Assembly: GCF_040327995.1 (NCBI RefSeq)
Contig: NZ_JBEPIJ010000003.1
Span: forward strand, 62,001 to 126,000
Source of the DNA: Solimonas thermocellulolyticum
Lineage (GTDB): Bacteria; Pseudomonadota; Gammaproteobacteria; Nevskiales; Nevskiaceae
Length of the DNA: 64,000 bases
Direction of reading: 5' to 3'
Below are positions 41,565 to 51,377 of this stretch, one piece after another. The notes under the pieces are model-generated. The model was given only the letters and a program-made list of their open reading frames with translations, did not search any database and had not been told where the DNA came from. The number at the start of each line of letters is the position of its first letter. Within the stretch, counting starts at the first letter, position 1. Made by a program: the position numbers and the translations under genes.

Positions 41565-43375
41565 ATCCGGCCACGCTACTGCCTTGGGTGGTCTGGCTGC
41601 CGCTCTCGAGCGCGGCGGTGCTGCTGCTGTGGACGCGCATCCCGCGTGTGGGCGTCACCCTGCTCGGCACCGGCTCGATCACGGCTGCGGCGCTGCTGAC
41701 GGCGTGGCTCGGCGCGCAATGGCTCGATGTACGCGAGCCGTTTACCGTCGTCTTGTGGCAATGGCTGCAGCTCGACAGCTTTGCGCCGCGCATCGCACTG
41801 CAGTTCGACGGGCTGGCGCTGACGATGACGGGAATCATCACCGGCGTCGGCGCGCTGATTCACAGCTATGCCTCGGGTTACATGCGCGACGACCCGCACT
41901 ACCGCCAGTTCTTCGCGTACATGAACCTGTTCGTCGCGATGATGCTGGTGCTGGTGCTCGCCGACAATCTGCTGCTGCTGTACCTCGGCTGGGAAGGCGT
42001 GGGCCTGTGCTCGTATCTGCTGATCGGCTTCTGGAATCACGACCCGGCCAACGGCGCGGCAGCACGCAAGGCCTTCATCACCACGCGCGTCGGCGACACC
42101 GCGATGGCGATCGGCCTGTTCCTGCTCTATCGCGAGCTGCACACGCTCGACATCACCGGCGTGCTGACGGCGGCGCCGCTGGTCTGGGCCAACGATTCCT
42201 GGACGCCGACCTTGATTGCGCTGCTGATTCTCGGCGGCGCCGTCGGCAAGTCGGCGCAGTTGCCGCTGCAGGCCTGGCTGCCGGACGCGATGGCCGGTCC
42301 GACACCGGTCTCGGCGCTGATCCACGCGGCGACGATGGTGACCGCCGGCGTCTATCTGATCGCACGGCTCAATGGCCTGTACCTGCTGGCACCCGAGGCG
42401 CTGGCCCTCGTCGGCTGGATCGGCGCGATCACGCTGCTGCTCGCCGGCGCGGCGGCACTGGTGCAGACCGACATCAAGCGCGTGCTGGCGTACTCGACGA
42501 TGTCGCAGATCGGCTACATGTTCCTCGCGCTCGGCGCCGGCGCCTGGCAGGCGGCGATCTTCCACCTGATGACCCACGCCTTCTTTAAGGCGCTGCTGTT
42601 CCTCGCGTCTGGCAGCGTGATCCTCGCCTGCCATCACGAGCAGGACATCTTCTGCATGGGCGGGCTACGCCGGAGATTGCCGCTGGCGTTCTGGAGTTTC
42701 GTCGTCGGCGGTTCGGCGCTCGCGGCGCTGCCGCTGGTCACCGCCGGCTTCTGGAGCAAGGAGGCGATTCTCGCCGGCGCCTGGTCGAATGGCCATCACG
42801 CGTGGTGGGCGATGGGCGCGGCCTGCGCGTTCCTGACCGGGCTTTATACGTTCCGGCTCGTGTTCATCGTCTTCCTCGGTCGCGAGCACACGCACGCGCA
42901 CGACGCGGACACTGTGCGCATGCGCGTGCCGCTCCTCGCGCTGATGCTGTTGTCGGTCGTCGGCGGGGCGATTGCGCTGCCGCTCGCCGGCGTGCTGCCG
43001 GATGATCCGGCCAAGCCGGCGAGCCATGTGCCGGAGATTCTCGCCGTGGCCGCCGGGCTCGCCGGTATCGTGCTGGCCTGGTTTTGGTACGGACGCGGCG
43101 CCGGTGTTGCGCCCGACGACACACCGCTGCGTGCGCTGGTCAAGTCCGGCTGGGGTTTCGATGCGCTTTACGACGCATTGCTCGTGCGCCCGGTGTACGC
43201 GCTGGCGCGCGTCAATCGCCGCGATGTCGTCGACCAGGTCTATGACGCTGTCGCGATCGCACTGATGGGGCTGCACCGGCTTGCACTCAAGCCGCAGAAC
43301 GGTCGACTGCGCTGGTATGCGGCAGCGATGGCGGCGGGCGTGGTCGTTCTGCTCGGGGCCGCCACATGGACATGA
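41561..43375 (+). CDS. nuoL: NADH-quinone oxidoreductase subunit L
   Basis: A 604-residue antiporter-like proton-pumping subunit with about 16 helices including the long lateral helix at the C-terminus. Conserved elements: YLGWEGVGLCSYLLIGFW (Glu), GKSAQLPLQAWLPDAMAGPTPVSALIHAATMV (in parts QLPLQAWLPDAM and PVSALIHAATMV; Lys and His), and HLMTHAFFKALLFL. It starts with GTG overlapping the nuoK stop. Its last 10 bases overlap nuoM. Confidence 0.97.
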   Translation: MNPATLLPWVVWLPLSSAAVLLLWTRIPRVGVTLLGTGSITAAALLTAWLGAQWLDVREPFTVVLWQWLQLDSFAPRIALQFDGLALTMTGIITGVGALIHSYASGYMRDDPHYRQFFAYMNLFVAMMLVLVLADNLLLLYLGWEGVGLCSYLLIGFWNHDPANGAAARKAFITTRVGDTAMAIGLFLLYRELHTLDITGVLTAAPLVWANDSWTPTLIALLILGGAVGKSAQLPLQAWLPDAMAGPTPVSALIHAATMVTAGVYLIARLNGLYLLAPEALALVGWIGAITLLLAGAAALVQTDIKRVLAYSTMSQIGYMFLALGAGAWQAAIFHLMTHAFFKALLFLASGSVILACHHEQDIFCMGGLRRRLPLAFWSFVVGGSALAALPLVTAGFWSKEAILAGAWSNGHHAWWAMGAACAFLTGLYTFRLVFIVFLGREHTHAHDADTVRMRVPLLALMLLSVVGGAIALPLAGVLPDDPAKPASHVPEILAVAAGLAGIVLAWFWYGRGAGVAPDDTPLRALVKSGWGFDALYDALLVRPVYALARVNRRDVVDQVYDAVAIALMGLHRLALKPQNGRLRWYAAAMAAGVVVLLGAATWT

Positions 43376-44910
43376 CGCCGGGCCTGAGCGCCTGGCTGCT
43401 GCCGGCGCTGATTCTGATTCCGTTCTTCGGCGGACTCGCGGCCTGGTACGCGGAACGCTGGTCGCTGACCTGGCCGCGCTGGGTCGGCCTACTGAGCATG
43501 GGCGCGACCTGCCTGCTCGCGGTCTGGATCTGGCTGCACGCAGACGTGCCACCGGCCGTCCCACCCCACGGGTCACCTGAGTGGATCCTCGAATTCCGCG
43601 CCGAGTGGATTCCGCGCTGGGGCGTGAGCTTCCACCTCGGCATCGACGGTCTCGGCCTGTTGATGGTGCTGCTCACCGGCGTGCTGGGCGTCTTGTCGGT
43701 GGCTTGCTCGTGGCGCGAGATCCAGCAGTACGTCGGGTTCTTCCATCTGAACCTGCTGTGGAACCTCGCCGGCGTCATGGGCGTGTTCATGGCGCTGGAC
43801 CTGTTCCTGTTCTTCGTGTTCTGGGAAGCGATGCTGGTGCCGATGTACTTTCTGATCGCGCTCTGGGGCCATTCGAGCCGCGGCGGGCGCTCGCGCGTTT
43901 ATGCGGCGACCAAGTTCTTCATCTTCACCCAGGCCTCGGGCCTCTTGATGCTGGTCGGCATTCTCGCGCTGGTGTGGCTGCACCAGCAGAACACCGGGCA
44001 GTGGAGCTTCAGCTACGCCGAGCTGTTGTACACGCCGCTCAGTGCGACGCAGGAAATGCTGCTGATGCTGGCGTTCTTTGTTGGCTTCGCGGTCAAGCTG
44101 CCGGTGTTCCCGCTGCATCCGTGGCTGCCGGACGCGCACTCGCAGGCGCCGACGGCCGGTTCGGTGGATCTCGCCGGTGTGCTGCTCAAGACCGGTGCCT
44201 ACGGGCTGCTGCGCTTCGTGCTGCCGCTGTTTCCGAATGCATCGACGGACTTCGCGCCGGTGGCCATGGCGCTGGCGATTCTGGGCATCCTCTACGGCGC
44301 GAAGATGGCGCTGGTGCAGACTGACATCAAGCGTCTGGTTGCCTACACCAGCGTCTCGCACATGGGCTTCGTGCTGCTCGGCATCTATGCGGGCACGACG
44401 CTGGCGCTGCAGGGCGCGCTGCTGCTGATGCTCGCGCACGGCCTTGCCACCGGCGCGCTGTTCATCCTCTGCGGCGAACTCTACGAGCGCCTGCACACGC
44501 GCGAGCTGTCACGCATGGGCGGACTCGCGCATCGTGCGCCGCACTATGCGACCGCGCTGATGTTCTTTGCGCTCGCCTCGCTCGGCCTGCCTGGCCTTGG
44601 CAACTTCGTCGGCGAGTTCCTCGTGCTGTTCGGCAGCTTCTCCGTCGCGCCGTGGATCACCGCACTCGCCGCGACCGGCCTGATTCTCGCGGCGGTGTAC
44701 TCGCTGTACATCGTGCAGCGTGCATTGCACGGACCGCCGGCCGACGACACCTGCGTCGAGGATCTCACCGCGCGCGAGAAGCTGATGATGGGCTTCGTGA
44801 TGCTCGCGCTGCTCGCGCTCGGCCTGTATCCGCAGCCAGTGATCGATCTCGCCTTCGCGCCGCTGGCGCAGATCGCCAACTGGTATGCACTCGGAGTGCC
44901 GCCGCCGTGA
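43366..44910 (+). CDS. nuoM: NADH-quinone oxidoreductase subunit M
   Basis: A 514-residue antiporter-like subunit with 14 helices. FFVFWEAMLVPMYFLIALWG carries the key Glu; AVKLPVFPLHPWLPDAHSQAP the Lys; LMLAHGLATGALFILCGELYERLHTR is characteristic of NuoM. ATG 43366 overlaps nuoL by 10 bp. The stop overlaps the nuoN GTG. Confidence 0.97.
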   Translation: MDMTPGLSAWLLPALILIPFFGGLAAWYAERWSLTWPRWVGLLSMGATCLLAVWIWLHADVPPAVPPHGSPEWILEFRAEWIPRWGVSFHLGIDGLGLLMVLLTGVLGVLSVACSWREIQQYVGFFHLNLLWNLAGVMGVFMALDLFLFFVFWEAMLVPMYFLIALWGHSSRGGRSRVYAATKFFIFTQASGLLMLVGILALVWLHQQNTGQWSFSYAELLYTPLSATQEMLLMLAFFVGFAVKLPVFPLHPWLPDAHSQAPTAGSVDLAGVLLKTGAYGLLRFVLPLFPNASTDFAPVAMALAILGILYGAKMALVQTDIKRLVAYTSVSHMGFVLLGIYAGTTLALQGALLLMLAHGLATGALFILCGELYERLHTRELSRMGGLAHRAPHYATALMFFALASLGLPGLGNFVGEFLVLFGSFSVAPWITALAATGLILAAVYSLYIVQRALHGPPADDTCVEDLTAREKLMMGFVMLALLALGLYPQPVIDLAFAPLAQIANWYALGVPPP

Positions 44911-46361
44911 GTCCTGGATTGCAGGCCGAGCTTCTCGCCGGCGCGCCGTTGATCCTGATGGCGGCCGGCATCGTGCTGGTGATGCTGTTGATCGCCGCGC
45001 GTCGCGATCATCGTGCGATCGCGCAACTGACGACGCTGGGCTTCATCCTCGCCTTCGGCGCCTGCCTCGTTGCGCAGCCCACGGTCGAAATCACGCCGCT
45101 GCTGATCGTCGACGATTACGCGCGCTTGGCGATGGCGCTGTTCGCCTTGGCCGGCGCGATCACGGTGCTGCTGGTCTACGGCTATCTCGCACAGCACGAC
45201 GGCTGGCGCGAGGAGATGTACTTGCTGCTGCTGCTCGCGGTGTTCGGCGCGATGGTGCTTGCCGGGGCGCGCCATGCGGCGAGCCTGCTGCTCGGCTTGG
45301 AGACGCTCGGCATCGCGCTGCTTGGCATGATCGCGTATCCCTTGCTGCGCAAGCGCCCGCTCGAAGCCGGCATCAAGTATCTGGTGCTGTCGGCGGCGTC
45401 GACGGCGACGCTGCTGTTCGGCTTCGCGCTGGTCTACGCGGCGAGCGGCAGCCTGCAGTTCGACACGCTCGGCGCCGCGCTCGCGCAGGCCAGCGGCGAT
45501 GACCGCGTCATTGCGCAGGCGGGGCTCGGTCTGGTCTGGGTCGGCTTTGCCTTCAAGCTGTCGCTGGTGCCGTTTCATCTGTGGACCGCCGATGTCTACG
45601 AAGGCGCGCCGGCCCCGGTCACCGGCTTTCTGGCGACGGTGTCCAAAGGCGCGGTCGCCGTGGTGTTGCTGCGCTGGCTTGATGCGGCAACGCTCGCGCA
45701 GACGCCGATGCTGGCGCAGGCGCTCGCGGCGCTGGCTATCGCGAGCATCGCCGTCGGCAATCTCGCCGCCCTGCAGCAGAGCAACGTCAAGCGCCTGCTC
45801 GCGTACTCGTCGATCGCGCACTTCGGCTACCTCTTGGTGCCGTTTCTCGTTGGTGGGGCGACCGCGCGCGAGGCGGTGCTGTTCTATGTCGCCGCCTATG
45901 CGGTGATGACGCTGGGCTGCTTCGGTGCGATCGCGGCGCTCTCGAGCGGCGCCAATGCCGAGGACGCCGATCATCTGTACGACTATCGCGGTCTGTTCTG
46001 GCGCCGGCCGCTGGTGACCTCGGTATTCACGCCGATGCTGCTGGCGCAGGCCGGCGTCCCGCTCACCGTCGGCTTTCTCGCCAAGTTTTACATCCTCGCC
46101 GCCGCGGTCGAGCAGCACGCCTGGACGCTCGCGGTCGCCGTCGTGCTCGGCAGCGCGGTCGGCCTGTACTACTACCTGCGGCTGGTGGTCGTGCAGTTCC
46201 TGCCGCGACCCGGCGGCATGCGGCCGGAGACCGTCTGGTCGGAGATCACGGTCGCGCGCGGCGTCGCGCTGGCGCTACTGCTGGTCGCACTGATCGGCGC
46301 CGGCGTCTGGCCGCAGCCGCTCGCAGACGCGGTTGGATTGGCGCTGGCGGCACTGGCCTGA
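44907..46361 (+). CDS. nuoN: NADH-quinone oxidoreductase subunit N
   Basis: A 484-residue antiporter-like subunit, last gene of the operon. Key regions: LLGLETLGIALLGMIAYP (Glu), AFKLSLVPFHLWTADVYEGAPAP (Lys; shown as KLSLVPFHLWTADVYEGAP), and AYSSIAHFGYLLVPFL. The start is GTG 44907, overlapping the nuoM stop. After the stop, TGCCG-cagt-CGGCA (46368-46381) could form a small hairpin in the 107-bp gap to nqrA. Confidence 0.96.
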   Translation: MSPGLQAELLAGAPLILMAAGIVLVMLLIAARRDHRAIAQLTTLGFILAFGACLVAQPTVEITPLLIVDDYARLAMALFALAGAITVLLVYGYLAQHDGWREEMYLLLLLAVFGAMVLAGARHAASLLLGLETLGIALLGMIAYPLLRKRPLEAGIKYLVLSAASTATLLFGFALVYAASGSLQFDTLGAALAQASGDDRVIAQAGLGLVWVGFAFKLSLVPFHLWTADVYEGAPAPVTGFLATVSKGAVAVVLLRWLDAATLAQTPMLAQALAALAIASIAVGNLAALQQSNVKRLLAYSSIAHFGYLLVPFLVGGATAREAVLFYVAAYAVMTLGCFGAIAALSSGANAEDADHLYDYRGLFWRRPLVTSVFTPMLLAQAGVPLTVGFLAKFYILAAAVEQHAWTLAVAVVLGSAVGLYYYLRLVVVQFLPRPGGMRPETVWSEITVARGVALALLLVALIGAGVWPQPLADAVGLALAALA

Positions 46362-46468
46362 GCACGCTGCCGCAGTCGGCAATTGCCCTTACTGAACCGG
46401 CGCTTGCGCGTCGGCCCGGTGGCGATGCCGGGACTGATTGACTAAAATCCGCCCGCTTTGCAACCCAG

Positions 46469-47842
46469 ATGACAGGTGGCCCGCTCGTGGATGTCACGCG
46501 CATCAAGCTCAAAAAGGGCCTCGACCTGCCGATCCAGGGTGTCCCGGAACAGCGCATCGAAGACGCCCCGGCGGTGACCACCGTCGGTGTCGTCGGCGCC
46601 GATTACGTCGATCTCAAGCCGACGATGTACGTCGAGGTCGGTGACCGGGTAAAACTGGGTCAGCCGCTGTTCGAGGACAAGCGCCGGCCGGGCGTGCTGC
46701 ATACCGCACCCGGTGCCGGCGAGGTCGTTGCGATCAATCGCGGCGCGCGCCGCGTGCTGCAGTCCGTCGTCATCCGCCTCGACGGCAACGACGAGATCAC
46801 GTTCAAGTCCTGGTCCGCGGACCAGCTCGGGACGATTGCGGTCGACGAGGTGCGCGAGCAGTTGCGTGTTTCCGGCCTGTGGACGGCGCTGCGTACACGC
46901 CCGTATTCGCGCGTGCCCAAACTCGACGCCACGCCCGCGGCGATCTTCGTGCCGTGCATCGATACGCGGCCGCTGGCTGCCGATCCGGCCGTGGTGCTGC
47001 GCGGCCAGGAAGACGACTTTCGCAACGGTCTGACCGTGCTGTCCCGGCTCACGGACGAGCTCTACGTCTGCAAGGCGCCGGGTGCCGCGATTCCGGTGCC
47101 CGAGCTGCCGCAGATCCGCCTCGCCGAATTCGAGGGGCCGCATCCGGCCGGCCTCGTCGGCACGCACATGCACTTTCTCAAGCCGGTCGGAGCGACGCGC
47201 TCGAACTGGTATCTCGGCCCGCAGGACGTGGTCGCGATCGGCCGGCTGTTCACGACCGGGCGCATCGACCCGACGCGTATCGTCGCCCTGGGCGGTCCGC
47301 AGGTGATCAGGCCGCGCCTGCTGCGCACCCGCCTGGGCGCCTGCCTGTCGGAGTTGATCACGGCGGAGATCAAGCCGGGCGAGGCACGCCCGCTGTCCGG
47401 CTCGGTGTTCGGCGGTCGCGAGGCGCGCGGTTGGGGCAATTACCTGGGCCGCTACAACGCCCAGATCACCGTACTGGCCGAGGGCCGTGAGCGTCGCTTC
47501 CTCGGCTGGATCAATCCGGCCGGTGACCGCCACTCCGTGCTCAACGTGTTTTTTTCCGCGTTCAGCCGCGGGCGACGGCGCATGGCGATGAACACCTCGA
47601 CCAACGGCTCGCCGCGCGCGATGGTACCGATCGGCAACTACGAGAAAGTGATGCCGCTGGACATCCTGGCGACACCGCTGCTGCGTGCGCTGCTGGTGCG
47701 CGACACCGATGCCGCGCAGGCACTCGGCGCGCTGGAGCTGGACGAGGAGGATCTGGCCCTGTGTTCGTACGTCTGCGTCGGCAAGCACGACTATGGTCCG
47801 ATCCTGCGCGCCAACCTCGAGCAAATAGAAGCCGAAGGCTGA
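46469..47842 (+). CDS. nqrA: Na+-translocating NADH:quinone reductase subunit A
   Basis: A 457-residue peripheral subunit (ubiquinone-binding region in the family) of the sodium-pumping NADH dehydrogenase. The N-terminal KKGLDLPIQGVPEQ is diagnostic; RRPGVLHTAPGAGEVVAINRG, GTHMHFLKPVGATRSNWYL and GDRHSVLNVFFSAFSRGRR follow. Two starts are possible: ATG 46469 (MTGGPLVDVTRIK) or GTG 46487 (VDVTRIKLKKG), the latter closer to the usual N-terminus; neither has a clear ribosome site. The gap to nuoN (107 bp) makes a separate nqr promoter plausible. Confidence 0.95.
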   Translation: MTGGPLVDVTRIKLKKGLDLPIQGVPEQRIEDAPAVTTVGVVGADYVDLKPTMYVEVGDRVKLGQPLFEDKRRPGVLHTAPGAGEVVAINRGARRVLQSVVIRLDGNDEITFKSWSADQLGTIAVDEVREQLRVSGLWTALRTRPYSRVPKLDATPAAIFVPCIDTRPLAADPAVVLRGQEDDFRNGLTVLSRLTDELYVCKAPGAAIPVPELPQIRLAEFEGPHPAGLVGTHMHFLKPVGATRSNWYLGPQDVVAIGRLFTTGRIDPTRIVALGGPQVIRPRLLRTRLGACLSELITAEIKPGEARPLSGSVFGGREARGWGNYLGRYNAQITVLAEGRERRFLGWINPAGDRHSVLNVFFSAFSRGRRRMAMNTSTNGSPRAMVPIGNYEKVMPLDILATPLLRALLVRDTDAAQALGALELDEEDLALCSYVCVGKHDYGPILRANLEQIEAEG

Positions 47843-48030
47843 GCCGCTCGGGGCGTGTCTGGACGGGCGCGCCCCGGCCCGCGCGGGTGGCTGCGGACGT
47901 CCGGGCGGGTCGCATGAGTCCCATCCGTGACCTCATGGACGGGTCGAACGCATGCCGAGGACGGGCTGCGGAGCTTGATCAAACGACGCCCCGGCAGCGC
48001 TGCCGGGCCGTCAACCAAGGCAGGTGAGAT

Positions 48031-49248
48031 ATGTCAGCACTGCGAAACTTTCTCGACCGGGTGGAGCCGCTGTTCAAGAAAGGCGGCCGCTTCGAGAAGT
48101 TTTACCCCTTGTACGAGGCGGTGGATACCATCGCCTACTCGCCGGGCGATGTCACCCGAACCGCGCCGCACGTGCGCGACGGCATCGATCTCAAGCGCGT
48201 GATGATCTATGTCTGGCTCGCGACGTTTCCGGCGATCGCGGTCGGCTGCTGGAACGTCGGTTACCAAGCCAACACCGCGCTCGCCGAGCTCGGTCGGACC
48301 CAGGCCGATGGCTGGCTGGTGGCGATGCTGCATCTGGTCGGCGCCGGCTTCGATCCGAGCAGCATCTGGGACTGTTTCTGGTACGGCTTCTGGCATTGGT
48401 TCCCGATCTACGTGGTGACCTTCGTCGTCGGCGGTTTCTGGGAGGTGCTGTTCGCCACCGTGCGCCGCCACGAGATCAACGAAGGCTTCTTCGTCACCTC
48501 CATCCTGTTCTCGCTGATCCTGCCGCCAACGGTGCCGCTGTGGCAGGTTGCGCTCGGCATCAGCTTCGGTGTCATCATCGGCAAGGAGATCTTCGGCGGC
48601 ACCGGCAAGAACTTCCTCAATCCGGCGTTGACCGGCCGCGCCTTCCTGTACTTTGCCTATCCGGCTCAGCACTCCGGTGATGCCGTGTGGACGGCGGTCG
48701 ACGGCTACACCTCGGCGACGACGCTGGGCATCGCCAAGCTCGGCGGGCTCGACGCGGTCAAGGACACGGGCCTGACCTGGATGCAGACCTTCATCGGCAT
48801 CGAGCAGGGCAGCATCGGCGAGGTGTCCGCGCTGGCGATCTTCATCGGCGGCGCCTTTCTCCTTTACACCGGCATCGCCAGTTATCGCATCGTCTTGGGC
48901 ATGCTCGCCGGCATGATCGGCATGACGCTGCTGTTCAACCTGATCGGCTCCGAATCCAATCCGATGTTCGCGTTTCCGTGGTACTGGCATCTGACCGTCG
49001 GCGGCTTCGCCTTCGGCCTGATGTTCATGGCCACCGATCCGGTGTCGGCGGCGCATACCGATGTCGGGCGCTGGATCTTTGGCGCGTTTTGCGGCGTCAT
49101 GGTGGTGCTGGTGCGCGTGCTCAATCCGGCATTTCCGGAATCGGTGATGCTGGCGATCCTGCTCGGCAACATCTTCGCGCCGTTGTTCGACTACGCTGTC
49201 GTGCGCGCCAACGTCGCACGTCGCCAGCGCCGCTTGGCGACGACCTGA
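48031..49248 (+). CDS. nqrB: Na+-translocating NADH:quinone reductase subunit B
   Basis: A 405-residue membrane subunit with about ten helices. The covalent FMN site is at DGYTSATTLG: Thr230 aligns with the flavinylated Thr236 of Vibrio cholerae, although the context is T-S-A-T rather than S-G-A-T. Other family blocks are GKEIFGGTGKNFLNPALTGR and MFMATDPVSAAHTDVGRW. A 188-bp gap separates it from nqrA, longer than other gaps in the operon; it contains a GC-rich stretch with short inverted repeats but no gene. AGGCAGG lies before the ATG. Confidence 0.96.
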   Translation: MSALRNFLDRVEPLFKKGGRFEKFYPLYEAVDTIAYSPGDVTRTAPHVRDGIDLKRVMIYVWLATFPAIAVGCWNVGYQANTALAELGRTQADGWLVAMLHLVGAGFDPSSIWDCFWYGFWHWFPIYVVTFVVGGFWEVLFATVRRHEINEGFFVTSILFSLILPPTVPLWQVALGISFGVIIGKEIFGGTGKNFLNPALTGRAFLYFAYPAQHSGDAVWTAVDGYTSATTLGIAKLGGLDAVKDTGLTWMQTFIGIEQGSIGEVSALAIFIGGAFLLYTGIASYRIVLGMLAGMIGMTLLFNLIGSESNPMFAFPWYWHLTVGGFAFGLMFMATDPVSAAHTDVGRWIFGAFCGVMVVLVRVLNPAFPESVMLAILLGNIFAPLFDYAVVRANVARRQRRLATT

Positions 49249-49259
49249 GGGATTTGCTC

Positions 49260-50063
49260 ATGGCCATCAAGGACACCAAAGCCAACGCCCTGATCGTCGC
49301 CGGCGTGCTGTGCTTCGTCTGCTCCCTGCTGGTGACGGTGGCGGCGATCGCGCTGCGTCCGGTGCAGCAGGCCTCCAAGCTCGACGACAAGCGCAAGAAC
49401 ATCCTGCGCGTCGTCAACATGTACGAACCCGGCATGGATATCGACGAGGCGTTCAAGCAGATCACGCCCAAGGTCGTCGAGCTGGATACCGGTGAGATCG
49501 TGGATGGCATCGATCCGGCCACCTTTGATCAGTACGCCGCCGCCAAGGACCCGGCGCAGGGTGGTCGATCGATCCCTGCGGATGCCGACATCGCCAAGGT
49601 CAAGTACCGGCCCCGGTACGCGACGGTCTATTTCCTCTACAACGAGGACGGCACGCCGCGCACGGTGATCCTGCCGATCAGCGGCTATGGCCTGTGGTCC
49701 ACGCTGTACGGTTTTCTCGCCGTCGAGGCCGACGGCAATACCGTGGTCGGCATCAACTTTTACCAGCATGCGGAGACACCGGGACTGGGTGGTGAGGTCG
49801 ACAACCCCAACTGGAAGCAGTTGTGGCCGGGCAAGAAGCTCTACGACGAGCAGGGCCAGCTCGCTCTGCACCTGGTCAAGGGCGGCGTCGATCCGAACGC
49901 GCCGGACGCCGAGCACAAGGTCGACGCGCTCGCCGGCGCGACGCTGACCTCGAACGGCGTCAGCAACCTGATCCGCTACTGGATGTCCGAGGACGGCTTC
50001 AAACCGTTTCTCGACAAGCTCGCCGCGCAGCACGCGGGCGCCGCCGCCGCGCCCTCCGCTTGA
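49260..50063 (+). CDS. nqrC: Na+-translocating NADH:quinone reductase subunit C
   Basis: A 267-residue subunit with one N-terminal membrane helix (about 10-32) and a periplasmic FMN-binding domain. The flavinylation motif is AGATLTS: Thr228 corresponds to the modified Thr225 of Vibrio. PISGYGLWSTLYGFLAVE and HAETPGLGGEV precede it. Flavin is attached by ApbE, which is not encoded in this window. GAGGGAT lies a few bases before the ATG. Confidence 0.96.
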   Translation: MAIKDTKANALIVAGVLCFVCSLLVTVAAIALRPVQQASKLDDKRKNILRVVNMYEPGMDIDEAFKQITPKVVELDTGEIVDGIDPATFDQYAAAKDPAQGGRSIPADADIAKVKYRPRYATVYFLYNEDGTPRTVILPISGYGLWSTLYGFLAVEADGNTVVGINFYQHAETPGLGGEVDNPNWKQLWPGKKLYDEQGQLALHLVKGGVDPNAPDAEHKVDALAGATLTSNGVSNLIRYWMSEDGFKPFLDKLAAQHAGAAAAPSA

Positions 50064-50073
50064 GGTCCACGCC

Positions 50074-50745
50074 ATGTCCGACATCAATGCCAAGAAGATC
50101 GTCCTTTCGCCGATCGCCGACAACAACCCGATCATCCTGCAGGTGCTCGGCATCTGCTCGGCGCTCGCCGTCACCAGCAAGCTCGAAACCGCGCTGATCA
50201 TGTGCGTCGGCCTGACGCTGGTCACCGCGCTGTCGAACCTGTTCTACAGCACGATCCGTAACTACGTACCGTCGAGCGTGCGCATCATCGCGCAGATGAC
50301 CATCGTCGCGACGCTGGTGATCCTCGTCGATCAGACGCTCAAGGCCGTGGCCTATGAGCAGTCCAAGCCGCTGTCGGTGTTCGTCGGCCTGATCATCACC
50401 AACTGCATCGTCATGGGCCGGCTCGAAGCCTTCGCGCAGTCGAATCCGCCCTGGCCCGCGTTCCTGGACGGCCTCGGCAACGGCCTCGGTTACTCGGCGA
50501 TCCTGATCGTGCTCGCCGTGATCCGCGAGCTGTTCGGCTCCGGCAAGCTCATGGGCGTCGAGATCCTGCCGCTGGCGACCGAGGGCGGCTGGTACGTGCC
50601 CAATGGTCTGCTGCTGCTGCCGCCGTCAGCGTTCTTCCTGATCGGCCTGATCATCTGGGCGGTGCGCACCTGGAAGCCCGAGCAGGTGGAGAAGCCGGAC
50701 TTCCGCATCCAGGCTGGCCAGGCGCACGGCGCCGAAGCGCACTGA
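50074..50745 (+). CDS. nqrD: Na+-translocating NADH:quinone reductase subunit D
   Basis: A 223-residue membrane subunit with six helices, related to RnfE. DNNPIILQVLGICSALAVTSK (near residue 13; shown as NNPIILQVLGICSALAVT) holds a cysteine of the intramembrane iron site shared with NqrE, and GLIITNCIVMGRLEAFA the second. It starts 10 bp after nqrC. Confidence 0.96.
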   Translation: MSDINAKKIVLSPIADNNPIILQVLGICSALAVTSKLETALIMCVGLTLVTALSNLFYSTIRNYVPSSVRIIAQMTIVATLVILVDQTLKAVAYEQSKPLSVFVGLIITNCIVMGRLEAFAQSNPPWPAFLDGLGNGLGYSAILIVLAVIRELFGSGKLMGVEILPLATEGGWYVPNGLLLLPPSAFFLIGLIIWAVRTWKPEQVEKPDFRIQAGQAHGAEAH

Positions 50746-50756
50746 GGAGGCGTCCC

Positions 50757-51365
50757 ATGGAGCACTACGTCAATCTCGCGATCCGCACACTGTTCGTCGA
50801 GAACCTCGCGCTCGCGTTCTTTCTCGGCATGTGCACCTTTCTCGCAATCTCGAAGAAGATCGAGACCGCGATCGGTCTGGGCGTTGCCGTCATCGCCGTG
50901 CAGTCGCTGACGATGCCGCTCAACAACCTGCTGTTCCAGTACGTGCTCAAGCCGGGCGCGCTGAGCTGGGCCGGTTTGCCGAACACCGACCTGTCCTTCC
51001 TCGGGTTGATCCTGTACATCGGCGTGATCGCCGCGAGCGTGCAGATCCTGGAGATGACGCTGGACAAGTACGTGCCGGCGCTGTACTCGGCGCTGGGCGT
51101 GTTCCTGCCGCTGATCACCGTGAACTGCGCGATTCTCGGCGGTTCTCTGTTCATGGTCGAGCGCGACTACACCTTCCCCGAGGCCTGCGTCTACGGCGTT
51201 TCTTCGGGCGCATCGTGGGCGCTGGCCATCGTGCTGCTGGCCGGCGTGCGCGAAAAGCTCAAGTACTCGGATGTGCCCGCAGGTCTGCAGGGTCTGGGCA
51301 TCACCTTCATTTCCGCCGGGCTGTTGGCCTTCGGGTTCATGGCTTTCTCCGGCATCCAGCTCTAG
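50757..51365 (+). CDS. nqrE: Na+-translocating NADH:quinone reductase subunit E
   Basis: A 202-residue membrane subunit, inverted-topology partner of NqrD, related to RnfA. AFFLGMCTFLAISKKIETAIG and LPLITVNCAILGGSLFMVER contain the cysteines that bind the intramembrane iron cluster. GAGGAGG precedes the ATG. A 12-bp gap separates it from nqrF. Confidence 0.96.
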   Translation: MEHYVNLAIRTLFVENLALAFFLGMCTFLAISKKIETAIGLGVAVIAVQSLTMPLNNLLFQYVLKPGALSWAGLPNTDLSFLGLILYIGVIAASVQILEMTLDKYVPALYSALGVFLPLITVNCAILGGSLFMVERDYTFPEACVYGVSSGASWALAIVLLAGVREKLKYSDVPAGLQGLGITFISAGLLAFGFMAFSGIQL

Positions 51366-51377
51366 GACGCACTCGAC